Assembly: GCA_003116995.1 (NCBI GenBank) | Contig: BDSL01000006.1 | Coordinates: 310,001-374,000 of the forward strand | Direction: 5' to 3' | Origin: Yamagishiella unicocca | Lineage: Eukaryota > Chlorophyta > Chlorophyceae > Chlamydomonadales > Volvocaceae | DNA length: 64,000 bases | Part shown: positions 27,756 to 37,900 of the stretch, one piece after another | Numbering within the stretch: the stretch's first letter is position 1 | Layout: each line of letters opens with the position of its first letter | Translations under genes and position numbers: made by a program | The notes under the pieces: generated by a model | Told to the model about the DNA's origin: nothing | Seen by the model: only the letters and a program-made list of their open reading frames with translations | Databases searched by the model: none

Positions 27756-29883
27756 GCGGGTCTGTGTTGAGAGCTTGAGATGCAGCGCACGGGGGGGCCG
27801 ACACGGAGGGAAACGAAGACTGGAAGGCAGGTCTAGAAGGCGGGCGGGTTGCGCGCATGGGGTGGCGCTGTGGGAGGCTGTGGGAGGGAGGCAGATGTTG
27901 TTCGCGGGAAGACGATCCAGGCGGTGGCGGTGGGCAGGTAGGTGATGGAGGGTAGAGATGCGGAGAGCTACCGTTAGGTGGCGGGCGCCGTCGTTGGGGG
28001 CGGACTGATCGCAAGTTGTCTGACATGCGACATGCGAGCGAGCCACGTGTCTGGGGGGGGTTCTGAGCAGGTGGTAAAATGTTTGTTGTGACTGCGCTGT
28101 TAAGGTGCGAATCGGAGGAGTCATACTTGGGTTTGCAACCAAACAACGCACTCATGCCTTCCTGAGGGTCAAGTACGGCATGCCTTCGATTCGGGTTTGG
28201 TGCGAAAAGCGGCATGGGATTGACGCGGGTTTGGGAGGGAGGGATGTACGGCATGCGTCGGGTCACGTTTCGTGGGGTTGGAGTCAATGCGCCGCCTAGC
28301 GCTGCAATGATAGTGGTAATTGCGGTGGTGGTGGCGGTGATGGTGGCGGTGGCGGTAGCGGGTGCACGGATGGTGATGGTGGCGGTGGCGGCGGTGCGGT
28401 GATTGCGGCGATAATCATAGTGGTGATGGCGGCGGTTGAGGTAGTAGTAACTGTTACAGCGGGTTCCAGACCAGAAGGTAGAACCATCGGGCACATCGCC
28501 TTGAGGTGTTGATGGCGGTGGTTGCCTTGCCCCGTTCCTAGCTCCCTCTCCTCCATTTTAGGAAAGCTGAAGGGGGAGGGCACCCATCGAAGAGGGTCCC
28601 CGTGCGCACAACGTCATCTGTTGCGGAATGACAGCGACCAGCGCCCGGCGCAAAACCGTCCGCACATCTCTGTCAGCATCAACTCGACGTTTGACTAAAA
28701 GTCAACGACTTACGCGCGCAGCACTTGGTGATATTCTTCGTCAACGCTGAGGAAGAAAGATACATAACTGGCCTGGTCTAGACTCCTTCCTGCTCCTGGC
28801 GACGGCGACGTGCCGTGCCTCTATCCGGCAACAGCTAGCTGCAAAATTCCTATCCTGCCCTGCCCTGCGCCCGCTACTCCCTCCTCGGCCGCTACTCCCT
28901 CCTCAACCGATCACCTTGCGCCGGCACAAACGTACGTCCCGCCTCGCTTGAGCATATGCTGTTAGTAAGGTCGCGGCCAACAGACAGGCCACGCCCAACC
29001 AGCAACCACCTGGCCTCATCCTGAAGCCGCCGCCCTTGGCGGCTCCTTTTCGCAACATCCATCCATCGCCTGCCGTACGCACCTCGCCGCTCCAAGTGTA
29101 TCGGCGTGCCAGCCAACCCATACGCGACAGCTTCGCAGTACCTCGCTCGTGCGCCGCGCGCAGTAGCAGTCGGCACCACCCGGCATGATGCGCTTCCGCG
29201 TCCGCCTGCGCCGGCTGCAGCACACGTTCCTCGCAGCGACACAACAACTTCTCCACTGCTGCCGCCGCCCCGCCAGTCCTCATCGCAAATCAGCTCGGGC
29301 CCCCCGCGCCATTCCTACACCTCCCTTCCTTAGCCTGCCAACCTGCTCCTGCCTGTTCCCCTACTCCTACCGGTACCCAGAACCGCATTACTACCGCTGC
29401 CGCCGCCCCCGGGGCCGAACACAACTGCTCGATTTGGGCCCGAAACGCCAGCTCGTCGCTTCCGCGGCGCAATGGTGGCTCCGGCTCTGCCGCTTGCTCC
29501 TCCCGTCGTACACCTTGTGCACAAGCCCGCCGTTCCGTCACCACCCCTAGAGCTGGGCCGCCCGCCCTATGCCACGCGAACAAGGGCGCGAACAGCCACA
29601 CAAACTGCGCTCAGAGTAAACCCACACAACCCCCTCGCCACCCTACCCACACAACCCCCTCGCCACCCTACCCACACAGCCATACGCGCCCCTTCCCTCT
29701 TCGTCGCTCTCCCCGCCTCTTTGCGCGAATTGCCGTCTTCCCCTCCATACCGCACGCACTTCCTCAGCTGCGGAGCAGATAGCCTCGCCGTCCCGCCCCC
29801 CAGCAGATTGGCTCGCCGGCTCACTACTCACCGGCTCACTACTCACCGGCTCACAACTCACCGGCCCACTACCCACCGGCTCA
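27756..29883. other. Convergent intergenic region PAP / PLATZ
   Basis: 2.1 kb hold the 3' UTR of the PAP gene and that of the minus-strand PLATZ gene. A GGTGGY-rich simple tract at about 28311-28440 is followed directly by a dispersed motif copy (28444-28500). Near 29630-29672 a 25-bp segment is duplicated, and 15-bp repeats lie at 29816-29888. ORFs up to 125 codons exist around 28900-29550 on both strands, but none has recognisable features. Confidence 0.5.
28444..28500 (+). repeat. Dispersed GTTACAGTGGG motif, copy B
   Basis: The core reads GTAACTGTTACAGCGGGTTC followed by CAGACC and AGAACCATCG. It lies at the end of a GGTGGY tract in the 3' region of the PAP gene, in the sense orientation of that gene. 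Confidence 0.8.
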
Positions 29884-29888
29884 CTACT
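29816..29888. repeat. 15-bp tandem repeats at the PLATZ stop codon
   Basis: Five imperfect copies of CTCACTACTCACCGG overlap the stop codon of the minus-strand PLATZ gene (29884-29886) and extend into its 3' UTR. The repeat may shift where the protein ends between strains. Confidence 0.9.
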
Positions 29889-32883
29889 GCATGGGCGCCT
29901 GCTGCGGCCGGCCCTTGCGGGACTTGACCCGCCGCGGTCCTGGGCCGTCACCGTCGCCGTCGCCGTAGCAGATGGGGCTACCGCCGTCGCGTTCCAGGTC
30001 CAGAGAGAAGCCCCGACGGCCGCCGCCGCCGCCGTCACGCTCGCGCTCGCCCCCGCCCGCCAGGTCCTCCTGCGCGGCCCCGCCGCCCCGCCAGGCCCTG
30101 CCCGACGGCGGCAGAGTGCACAACAGCGCGGCAGCGGCGCTGGCGTCGATGTCGGCCCCGGAGGCGGCGGCACGGTAGGCGGCGGAGTGGCGACGTGCGA
30201 TGCTGGTCGGACTCAGGAGTGCCATCTGCTCCGCGAGGGAGTCAGCGTCGTCGTCGTAACCGCCGCCGCCGCCGCCCCCGCCGTCGCCGCCGCCGCCGCC
30301 GCCGCGGATGGTAAGCACGGCTGCTTCACATTCGCCGCCGCGTCGCGCCCAGGAGCCGAGCCCGCTGCCGCCGCGCCTCAGCGGCGACGTCACTTCCAAC
30401 TGGCCGCTGCCGCCGAGGGTCGTACCGCCGCCGCTGCCGCCAGCGCAGTACGCGGCGGTGGCCAGTGTGCGACCCAGGTCAATGCTCGCGCAGCGGCGCT
30501 TCGCGCCGACGGCGATCGTGGGTACGGCAGCCAGCGGCGCCACGCCAGCGGAGGCGTAGTTGCGGCCTGGCGGCGGTGCAGCGCCAGCCGACATGCGGCG
30601 CACCATCCGGAGTTGAGGCACGTCCTCGGGCTGCAGGTGCTGCAGCGGGGGCGGCGGCGGCGGCGGCGGGCCCCAGACGTTGTACCCGGCTGCCTCAGCG
30701 AAGGCAGAGACCCGCGGGTCGGCGGGGGCGCCGGCGGTTGCGGCGGCGGCGCTGCTGGGCGCCGTCGGTGGCAGCGGCGGCGCGCCAGGCTGGCTGTACT
30801 TTGCCCGCAAGAGCGACAGCAGATAACCTCCCAGGCCCGAAGGCGCCGCCTCTACCGCCGCCATCGACACAGGCGCAGGCGCGAGGTGCCCACTGCCGCC
30901 ACCGCCGCCGCCGCCACTGACGTCGGCGGCGTGGCTACCATAGCCCCTGCCGCCACCTCCCGGGGCGGGCGCGGGCACAAGCGGCGCCGTCGGCGGCGCG
31001 CTGCTGGACCGCCCCGACGCCGCCAGCCGTGTGGAGGAGCGCGGCCGCAGCAGCGGCGATGACTCATCAGCGCCGCTGTCGCCCGACGCATGTTGCAGGT
31101 GTTCGTGCTGCTGGGCCGTCCGACCCAGTTGGTGGCCGCGCACCGCATCGCCGAGCCGCTGCGGGAGCTGGCGCTGGCGCTGGGGCCGACTGCCTTCCAG
31201 CTGCAGCACCAGCGGCAGCGTGGGTGCGCTCGCCGCCACCGCGGCGGGGCCCGCGCGCAACGTCGGCGGCCGCGGCGGGCGGCGGTGCGCCTCCGCCGCC
31301 GCCGGGCTGCTGTCCACCATCCAACTCCAGGGAGCCCCGCGGCCGCCAGGCAGGGGGCCGGGACCCACTGCCGCGGTCACCGCCACCGTCACCCCGCCGT
31401 CGTTCTCCCAGTCCTCCTCATCACCCTCCTCCAGCGGTGCATCGTCGCCGCCGCCGCCGCCGCCGCCGGCGTTGTACGGCACAACCGCTTCGCTCCGCCA
31501 CTGCTGCCACCCTGGCCGTGACCCACTGGGCGAGGGCTGGGGCGCGCGGACCGGCGGCCGCGGCTGCGCCGCCCGGGCCGCCGCTGCCTTCGCCGCCGTC
31601 AGCGCAGGACCCAGCGGCGGCGGCGCCGTCCTGCCGGCGGCGGCGGCGCTCCCAACACAGCCGTCGTCGGCGTCCGCCAGCTTGCGCGGGATCTTGATCA
31701 TCTTGTTGTTGCCCGCCATTCTGATCTCGTCGCTGGTCAGCGGCAGCCATCCATCCTCGTAGTTGAGCTTGCACTCGAGCGAGCAGTGGCGGCTGACCAT
31801 GTCCATGAGATTGCGATGGCAGAAGTAGCAGGTGGGGGTGATGCCGCTGAGCCTGTGGGCGCATGACGGCAAGCCAGGGGACACAACTTCCAGAAGTAAT
31901 GTTATGGTATCGTAATTGGGGTGTTGGAGCGGATGTCGCGACGCGGAATTGAGGGTTTTGGGGGTTTCGGTAGCGTGGTCTGGCAGAACACAGCGACAAA
32001 TGGTGGTTTAAAGACGTAGTGCGAGAAGCGAGCGACACAATAACTGACGGTTCTGCTTTTGGGGTCTGGAGCCCACTGTAACAAGTACACCACGACAGCA
32101 ACCGGCGCCTCCGCCGGGTTGTCCGGCTCCCATCCACGGCGCCTCTCGCCACCCACATTCGCCGGCCCGCACAGACCCAAATCATTGATCGCTCTCTTTC
32201 TTAACGTCGTCAACAAAAGCTGAGCGCCGCATGGTCCCCTCCGCCGCAGCCGGCACCCCTCCGGCGGGCGGACTCACTTGGGCTGCTGCGGCCGCGGCCG
32301 CAGGAAGAGGACCTTGCCGTTGTTGATGGTGTACGGTTGGATGTACGACGTGTCGTACAGCTTGCTCATGTCGCCGATGCGCATGACTGTGTGGGATCGG
32401 AAGGGCGTGTTCTGGGCGGGGAACCAACCTGTCGGCGTGCGGCCTGCACATCCCCGCGCCCAGCGGTGCCTTTCAGCCCCGCGCCTTTCAGTGGGGGCTC
32501 TCCTCGCCTCGGCCTGGCACCGCCCACCGTTTTCCCCTACCCCCGGGCCCCCTCCCGGAAACGAGGTTCTTCGCCACCCCCGGCTTACCGTCATGGTAGG
32601 TGTTACGGCGGACCTGCACCAGCCTCATGTTTGCGCCGCAGGGCCGGCAGAAGTGGCAGTAGGCGCGGCCGAAGGGGTCGTCGACGTCCAGGAAGGACAC
32701 GTGGCTGTCCCGCGAGCCCTTGTGCGCCTGGTGGCAGTGCGGGCAGGGAGTGAAGAGCCCGCCGGCGGCGTCGATCAGCTGGCGCAGTGTCTCGCGGTCC
32801 ACCAGCCAGATGGGCTGCGCGGCCGCGTTGGCAGGCCGCCCCACACGAGCGCGGCCGACGATGTCGCCGAATCCTTGCTCCAT
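29884..32883 (-). CDS. PLATZ zinc-binding transcription regulator, long low-complexity tail
   Basis: Three exons (32883-32589, 32386-32278, 31852-29884) join in phase to about 790 residues. The N-terminal 185 residues form the PLATZ module: TPCPHCHQAHKGSRDSH, YCHFCRPCG, VQVRRNTYHDVMRIGDMSKL, TYTIN-like QPYTINNGKVLFLRPRP, and CYFCHRNLMDMVSRHCSLEC. The Cys/His residues for zinc are all present. PLATZ proteins of plants and algae bind A/T-rich DNA and usually repress transcription. The remaining 600 residues are Ala/Gly/Ser/Pro-rich with little sequence constraint, far longer than typical land-plant PLATZ proteins (about 200-260 residues). The start is placed at MEQGFGDIV. The frame stays open upstream through a (GCA)n tract that would encode poly-Cys and is taken as 5' UTR. 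Intron 2 carries a dispersed motif copy. Confidence 0.9.
32049..32090 (-). repeat. Dispersed GTTACAGTGGG motif, copy C
   Basis: On the minus strand the core reads GTACTTGTTACAGTGGGCTC followed by CAGACCCCAAAAGCAGAACC. It lies in intron 2 of the PLATZ gene, in sense orientation. Confidence 0.8.
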
Positions 32884-32907
32884 TGGCCGCGATCGGCACC
32901 GGAACTC

Positions 32908-32944
<37 letters not shown>
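32908..32944. repeat. (GCA)n trinucleotide tract upstream of PLATZ ATG
   Basis: About 12 GCA units begin 25 bp upstream of the PLATZ start codon. On the transcript strand they read (TGC)n within the presumed 5' UTR. The frame is open through the tract, so an N-terminal extension cannot be excluded by stops alone. Confidence 0.9.
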
Positions 32945-32948
<4 letters not shown>

Positions 32949-33877
32949 TCAAGAACAGGAGGACAAGGAGGAAGAGGAGAGAATATGGTGCACTTGGCGC
33001 GGTGCCTGCTGGAGTCAGGGAGGGAAAGGGAGGCCGTTGTTGTCGAAAGGGAAGCGCGGGCAGCCGGCTCTCAGCGCGCACTTTGCTGAATGCGAATCGG
33101 CAAGAGCTCACCGAGCGACACGAGGGCCGCAAAGGGCGTAATGAATGGGCTTGGTGGTAGGATGGGCGGCCGCTGCACCGCGGTCAGCGCGGCAGGGGAG
33201 CGATTGAGAGTCGAGGATCCTCCCGCAGCTTGAGGATCACTATTGCTTGCGACCGGGAGAATGTGTCAGTAAGGCGGCCGGCTGGAAGCTGTAATTGCCG
33301 CGTCTGGTCACGCGGGTGGAGGCGTACTGCAGGGGGGAGTGATCACCAATGGCGCGCATGCGCGCCGATTGGCCAGGAGTACGGCAGGCAAGGCTGATGA
33401 TTACAAAAAAAAGAGTCCCCGGTCAAACAGCTGCGTCCAGGAGTGCACAGCGCGCACTGATAGTTATGTACTCCCGGCCTGGCTGCACAAGACGAGCAGC
33501 AGCTCGCGGACTCGAGGTGCGCAGCTCGCGACGTGAGGAGACCCGTGGGTCGCGAAACGTTTCGCCCAGCAGCGCCCCGACTTGGGCTTCGCGCCTTTTC
33601 CGGCACATAGCCCTCGACCGTCCATTGCTGGGCGTGGGGCAGTCCAACAGTGTTCGAGGCGCTTCGATCCGAATCTTGCGACGAGCGGTCAACCACAGAT
33701 GCCGTATAACGTTCCCGAAGCCCGCCCATTTCAAAGCAGAGGAATCCCACCTGCTAGGATTGCCCGAAGACCGATGAGCTCCCCGTCGTTGGTGACACGC
33801 ATTCCATCCAAATTAACAAAAGGCCGACCAGACTTCGCGCGGTCTGCTTTTCTCACGTTACTATCGGTACACCCCAT

Positions 33878-33925
33878 CGCTCGATGGTTCTGCCTTTTGG
33901 TCTGGAGCCCACTGTAACAAGTACC
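33878..33925 (-). repeat. Dispersed GTTACAGTGGG motif, copy D
   Basis: On the minus strand the core reads GTACTTGTTACAGTGGGCTC followed by CAGACCAAAAGGCAGAACCA. It lies between the PLATZ and FAM184-like genes and is the closest relative of copy C. Confidence 0.8.
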
Positions 33926-34199
33926 ACTGCCCCAGTTCCGCAGACCTCCGGATGCTGCCTCCTTTCGTGCCTGCCGCAACGTTGCAACGCATCAGGCCCG
34001 GGACGTGCGCCGCACCCCGCGGCAACTCCTCACGTCGCCAGACCCGTAACCGTCATGTACGATGTCTGGGCGGCTGCCTCCATGCCGGAAGGCACCGCAC
34101 CGCGCCGCCCTTGCCTCCCAACCGACTTAACCGCTGGGCCGTGCGTTAGCCTTACCTCCTAGACCTTCGCCTTATGTTCGCCTTCGCCTTTGCGTTAGC

Positions 34200-34280
34200 C
34201 TTACCTCCGAGACCCTAGCCTTACCTCCTAGACCCTAGCCTCACCTCCTAAACCCTAGCCTTACCTCCTAAACCCTAGCA
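34200..34280. repeat. 20-bp tandem repeat with telomere-like core
   Basis: Four copies of CTTACCTCCTAAACCCTAGC occur with small changes. The CCTAAACCCTA core resembles the plant-type telomere unit CCCTAAA. Looser relatives extend upstream to about 34150. A true interstitial telomere would have a 7- or 8-bp period; here the period is 20. Confidence 0.85.
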
Positions 34281-34913
34281 CATCCCAGCATATGCCCCTT
34301 GCCCCTCCCCCCAGATCGTTTTCATTGTCCGGGCACACACATTGAAGCGGAGTCCCACCCTGGACCGTAAGGCCCAAGGCCCACCTACGGTGCCCCCCAT
34401 GCACTAGGCGCCCGCATACGTGGCCCGCAAGACGCTCTCCGGGCAGCGCTATTATTTATATGCACAGAAGCTTCGCACCGGTGTGTGGGGGGGGTGGAGC
34501 GCAGTACTGAGCAGTACGACATCTGCCGGTGGCATAGCGCGACGCAATGACTCAGCTGCAGCAGCACAATACCAACAGCCGCGGTACCACACGACAACTA
34601 ACAACAGCAACCGGTGGGGCCGTTGCATTATAACAACCGGCGCCGCGCCGTCGGCTCCTCGGGCCCCACCAGCTCGCCCCTCTTCGCATCACCCGCATGC
34701 TCACGAGACGAGACACGCACGCACTTTGGTCCGCACCGTGTGTGGGCGAGTCTCCCCTGCCATCACCCGACACACGACCCGGAGTCCCGCGGTAGATCAC
34801 CGGTGAATCACCAACCCCGGCCGCCCACACCCAGCAACACACGGCTCGCCCCCTTGACCATTCGCCCACGCAACGCCACCGCCGCCTCTACCCACCCGCC
34901 CACCCACCGCCGC

Positions 34914-37900
34914 CTACTTGCGGCTGCTGCTGCCCTCCCGCCCCGACGCCCGGTGCCCGTCGCCGCTCTTGTGTCCCGCGCCGCCCTTGTTCTTGTTGCC
35001 CAGCATCCAGTCCACCACGTCGCTCTTGGCGTGCAGCGCCGAGTCCACGTTGAGCACCTTCTCACCCGCACCGCCGTTCTTAAAGTGCTTGTTGTAGTTC
35101 TCCTCCCGCAGCAGCAGCTCCGCCCTCAGCTTCGCCATGCGCTCCTCCGACGTGCGCACCAGCTCCTCCAGCCGCCGCACCGAGCCCTCCAGCTCAGCGA
35201 TACGCCGCACGTCCTCGTCGCGCGGCTCGCGAGCGTCCCAGCGGAGCCGCAGCTCGCTGTACGACGCCTCCAGCGCGTCGTACCGCTCCGCCGCGTTGGC
35301 GGCGGCGTCGGCGAGCTGCTGGCGCAGCTGCGAGGCGAGCTGCTCCGACTCGGCGATGAGGGCGGCCTTGTCGGCGGAGTAGGAGTGCAGCAGCTTGTCG
35401 CGCTCGGTGGCGGCTTCCTGGGGTGTTGGGATGGGTATGGCGGGGCGAGGTGGGGTTTTAGGGTGACGCTGCGGACTGAGGCCTGTGGCCCTACAGCCTA
35501 GGGCGCTGTCGCCTGTGCGCGCACACGCGCGCGCGCGCAGGCAGCCGAGGCTTTTGGATCCTGTGCCGAGATATGCCATGATCAGCAATCCTCCGCCGCG
35601 CATTGCTTCCTGCTCCCCCCCTCCCGGAGCTCCTCATACCGGTACACCCGGCGCCCGCGCCAAACCAGCATACCCGGACCCAGCATCGCCGCGCCAGCAG
35701 CTCACCTGCTTGAGCCGGAACACGGTGTCGGCCATGTCCGCCGACTTGTTGGCCAGCGCCGCTGTGACCGCCTCCAGCCGCTCCGCCAGCGCCGCCCGCT
35801 CGCCCTCCACCGACGCCGTCTTCTTGGCGGCGTCCGCTGACGCTCGTTCGGCCCGCTCCGTCTGGCCCTTGAGCGCCGCCACCTCGCTGGCGTGGGCGGT
35901 GCGCACCGTCGCCAGGGCCTCCTCGTGCCGCTTGGTGGCTGCGGCCAGGGCTGCCTCGCGCGCCTGTCCGGAGACGAAGTGGCGGGGCAAGGGTGTTAGG
36001 GTGTTAGGGATTATTAGATAGGCGGAGGGATCGTGGGCGAGGGGCTTCATGTACGAGGGTCGTGGTTGTGGGGTTGCGTTGCCAACTAGGGTTGCCATGC
36101 AGGATGGCCGCGTGACGTTTGGGGGGTTGATCGGAGACATGTTGGAAGACACCCGCGTGCTCGGGAGGTACCGATGCCCGTGTAAGCACTCCACCTCGAC
36201 GCCGCCCCTTCCTCCGGAACCAAACCCCACCTTGGACGCCGCATCCATGTCCTGCGCCTTCTGCTCCCCCAGCGCTTTCTCGACGCTGGCATGGTGCGCC
36301 TCCATCTTGTCCCGCTCCGCCTTGGCGGCCGCCGCCGCGACCTGCAGCGCCTCCTTCTGCCGCGCCTCGGCCTCCGCCAGCGCCCGCTCGCGCTCCGCCT
36401 TGAGATCGCGACGCAGCGCCTCCAGCGCCTCCTTGTGTCGCGCCTCCGCCTGCGCCAGCGCCGCCTTCATCTCCGCGCGCAGGGCCTCCTCCGCCGACGC
36501 CTGGCTGGCGGCGGCGGCGGCGCGCGCGGCCGCCATTTCCTCGGTGGTTCCGGAGCGCAGCTCGACCAGCTGCGCGTCGTGCTTCTTCCGCAGCTCCTCC
36601 AATTCCTGGTGACGACAATGGTACGGCACATGCACCCGATCCAGGTAAACACTTCACATGCGTGTGATACCGTAGGCGCTGTTGAGGTGGCTTCACAAGC
36701 CCCACACCTGTCAAGAAGCCCCAACAACATCTGAAGCTGATACGGCGGGGACCATGGCCGTTCCCAGTCGTGCGCCCACCTGCTTGTGCGCCGTCTTGAG
36801 CCCCTCCACCTCGCCCTCCAGCTTCCTCCGCAGCGCCTCCGCCTCGCCCTCTAGCCGCCGCTTCAGGTCCTCCATCTGCGATCTCAGCGCCGCCTCCGCC
36901 GCCCCACCCGCCGCGCCCAGCTGCGCCCTCACCGCCGACAGCTCCGCCGCCGTCTTGGCCTCCGCCTCCATGCGCGCCTGACGCAGCTTGGACTCACCCT
37001 CGCGCTCCAACCGTGCTAGCTCCGAAGCCAGGAGCTCTTGCGCCGCGCGCTTGTCCTCCTCCGCCTGCGCAGAGGGGCCGGCGGTTACGGTACCCGCGAA
37101 CGTCGACGAGTGTCGACTGATTAAGGTGTTCAGATGCTGTGGGAAGCATAAAACCCTAAGCTGGTCGGATGGTAAGCTAGCCCACATCTGCAGCTATTGG
37201 GTCGCACCTTCTTCTTGGCAGCCTCCAGCTCCGCCTTGAGGGTCGTGATCTGCTTCAGCCGCTCTGCGCTCTGCGCCTCGGCCGCCGTCAGCGCCGTCTT
37301 GGACTTCGCGAGGCCGTCTTGCAGCTTCGCCTCGCTGGCGGTCAGCGATCGAACCTGGGACTCCAGCTGGTCCTGCGGTGCGTCGAGGTGGGTGACGGAC
37401 GCGACGGGTGGTTGGGTGCGCGTGCAATGCGTGGCCCCGCGCACCGGTAACTGCACTGGAAGGTGGAAGGAGGAGTCGGCACGGGGTGGGCGATGCGACG
37501 GGAACGATGGGACGGCCTGGTTGGGCCTCCGCAGCCGCAACCGCACTGGAGGGTGGGTAGGTGGGCCGAATCGCAGTCGAAGCTGGCACCTGCCCCCGAC
37601 CCAGATCCCCAAACCTCCACACAGCCTCGCCCAAAGGTTGTGTTGGCAGACCCAGTTCGATACTGCTACATTGAGTTAGCGACGCCGCTTAGCAGCAGTG
37701 CCTCAACATGGTTGCCCGCCCACGAAAGCACGGGCAATGTGTGGGGACGGACCGGACACATTCCGGTTGACGCTATACCGTGGCAAGTTGCGACGCAACC
37801 GCTGCACACGACGCCGTAGCACATTACGTCATCCAGCCCATGTCCCATGTACGACAAGATCTCACATAGCCCTCCGAACAACCGTGCGCCGCACCTTGGT

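Larger units (their letters stand above)
32884..34913. other. Intergenic region between PLATZ and FAM184-like genes
   Basis: About 2 kb hold the PLATZ 5' region and the 3' side of the FAM184-like gene. A (GCA)n tract is at 32908-32944, a dispersed motif copy at 33878-33925, and telomere-like 20-bp repeats at 34200-34280. No gene, tRNA or other RNA was recognised. Confidence 0.5.

Noticed and set aside
28903..29283. 126-codon minus-strand ORF downstream of PLATZ
   Set aside because: No motif, no splice partners, and typical of chance ORFs in GC-rich DNA.
32884..33132. In-frame N-terminal extension of the PLATZ ORF with a poly-Cys run
   Set aside because: The poly-Cys comes from a (GCA)n tract, and the PLATZ-like sequence begins at MEQGFGDIV; treated as 5' UTR.
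34200..34280. Interstitial telomere proper
   Set aside because: The period is 20 bp and the telomere-like core occurs once per unit, so it is a satellite with resemblance rather than telomere DNA.
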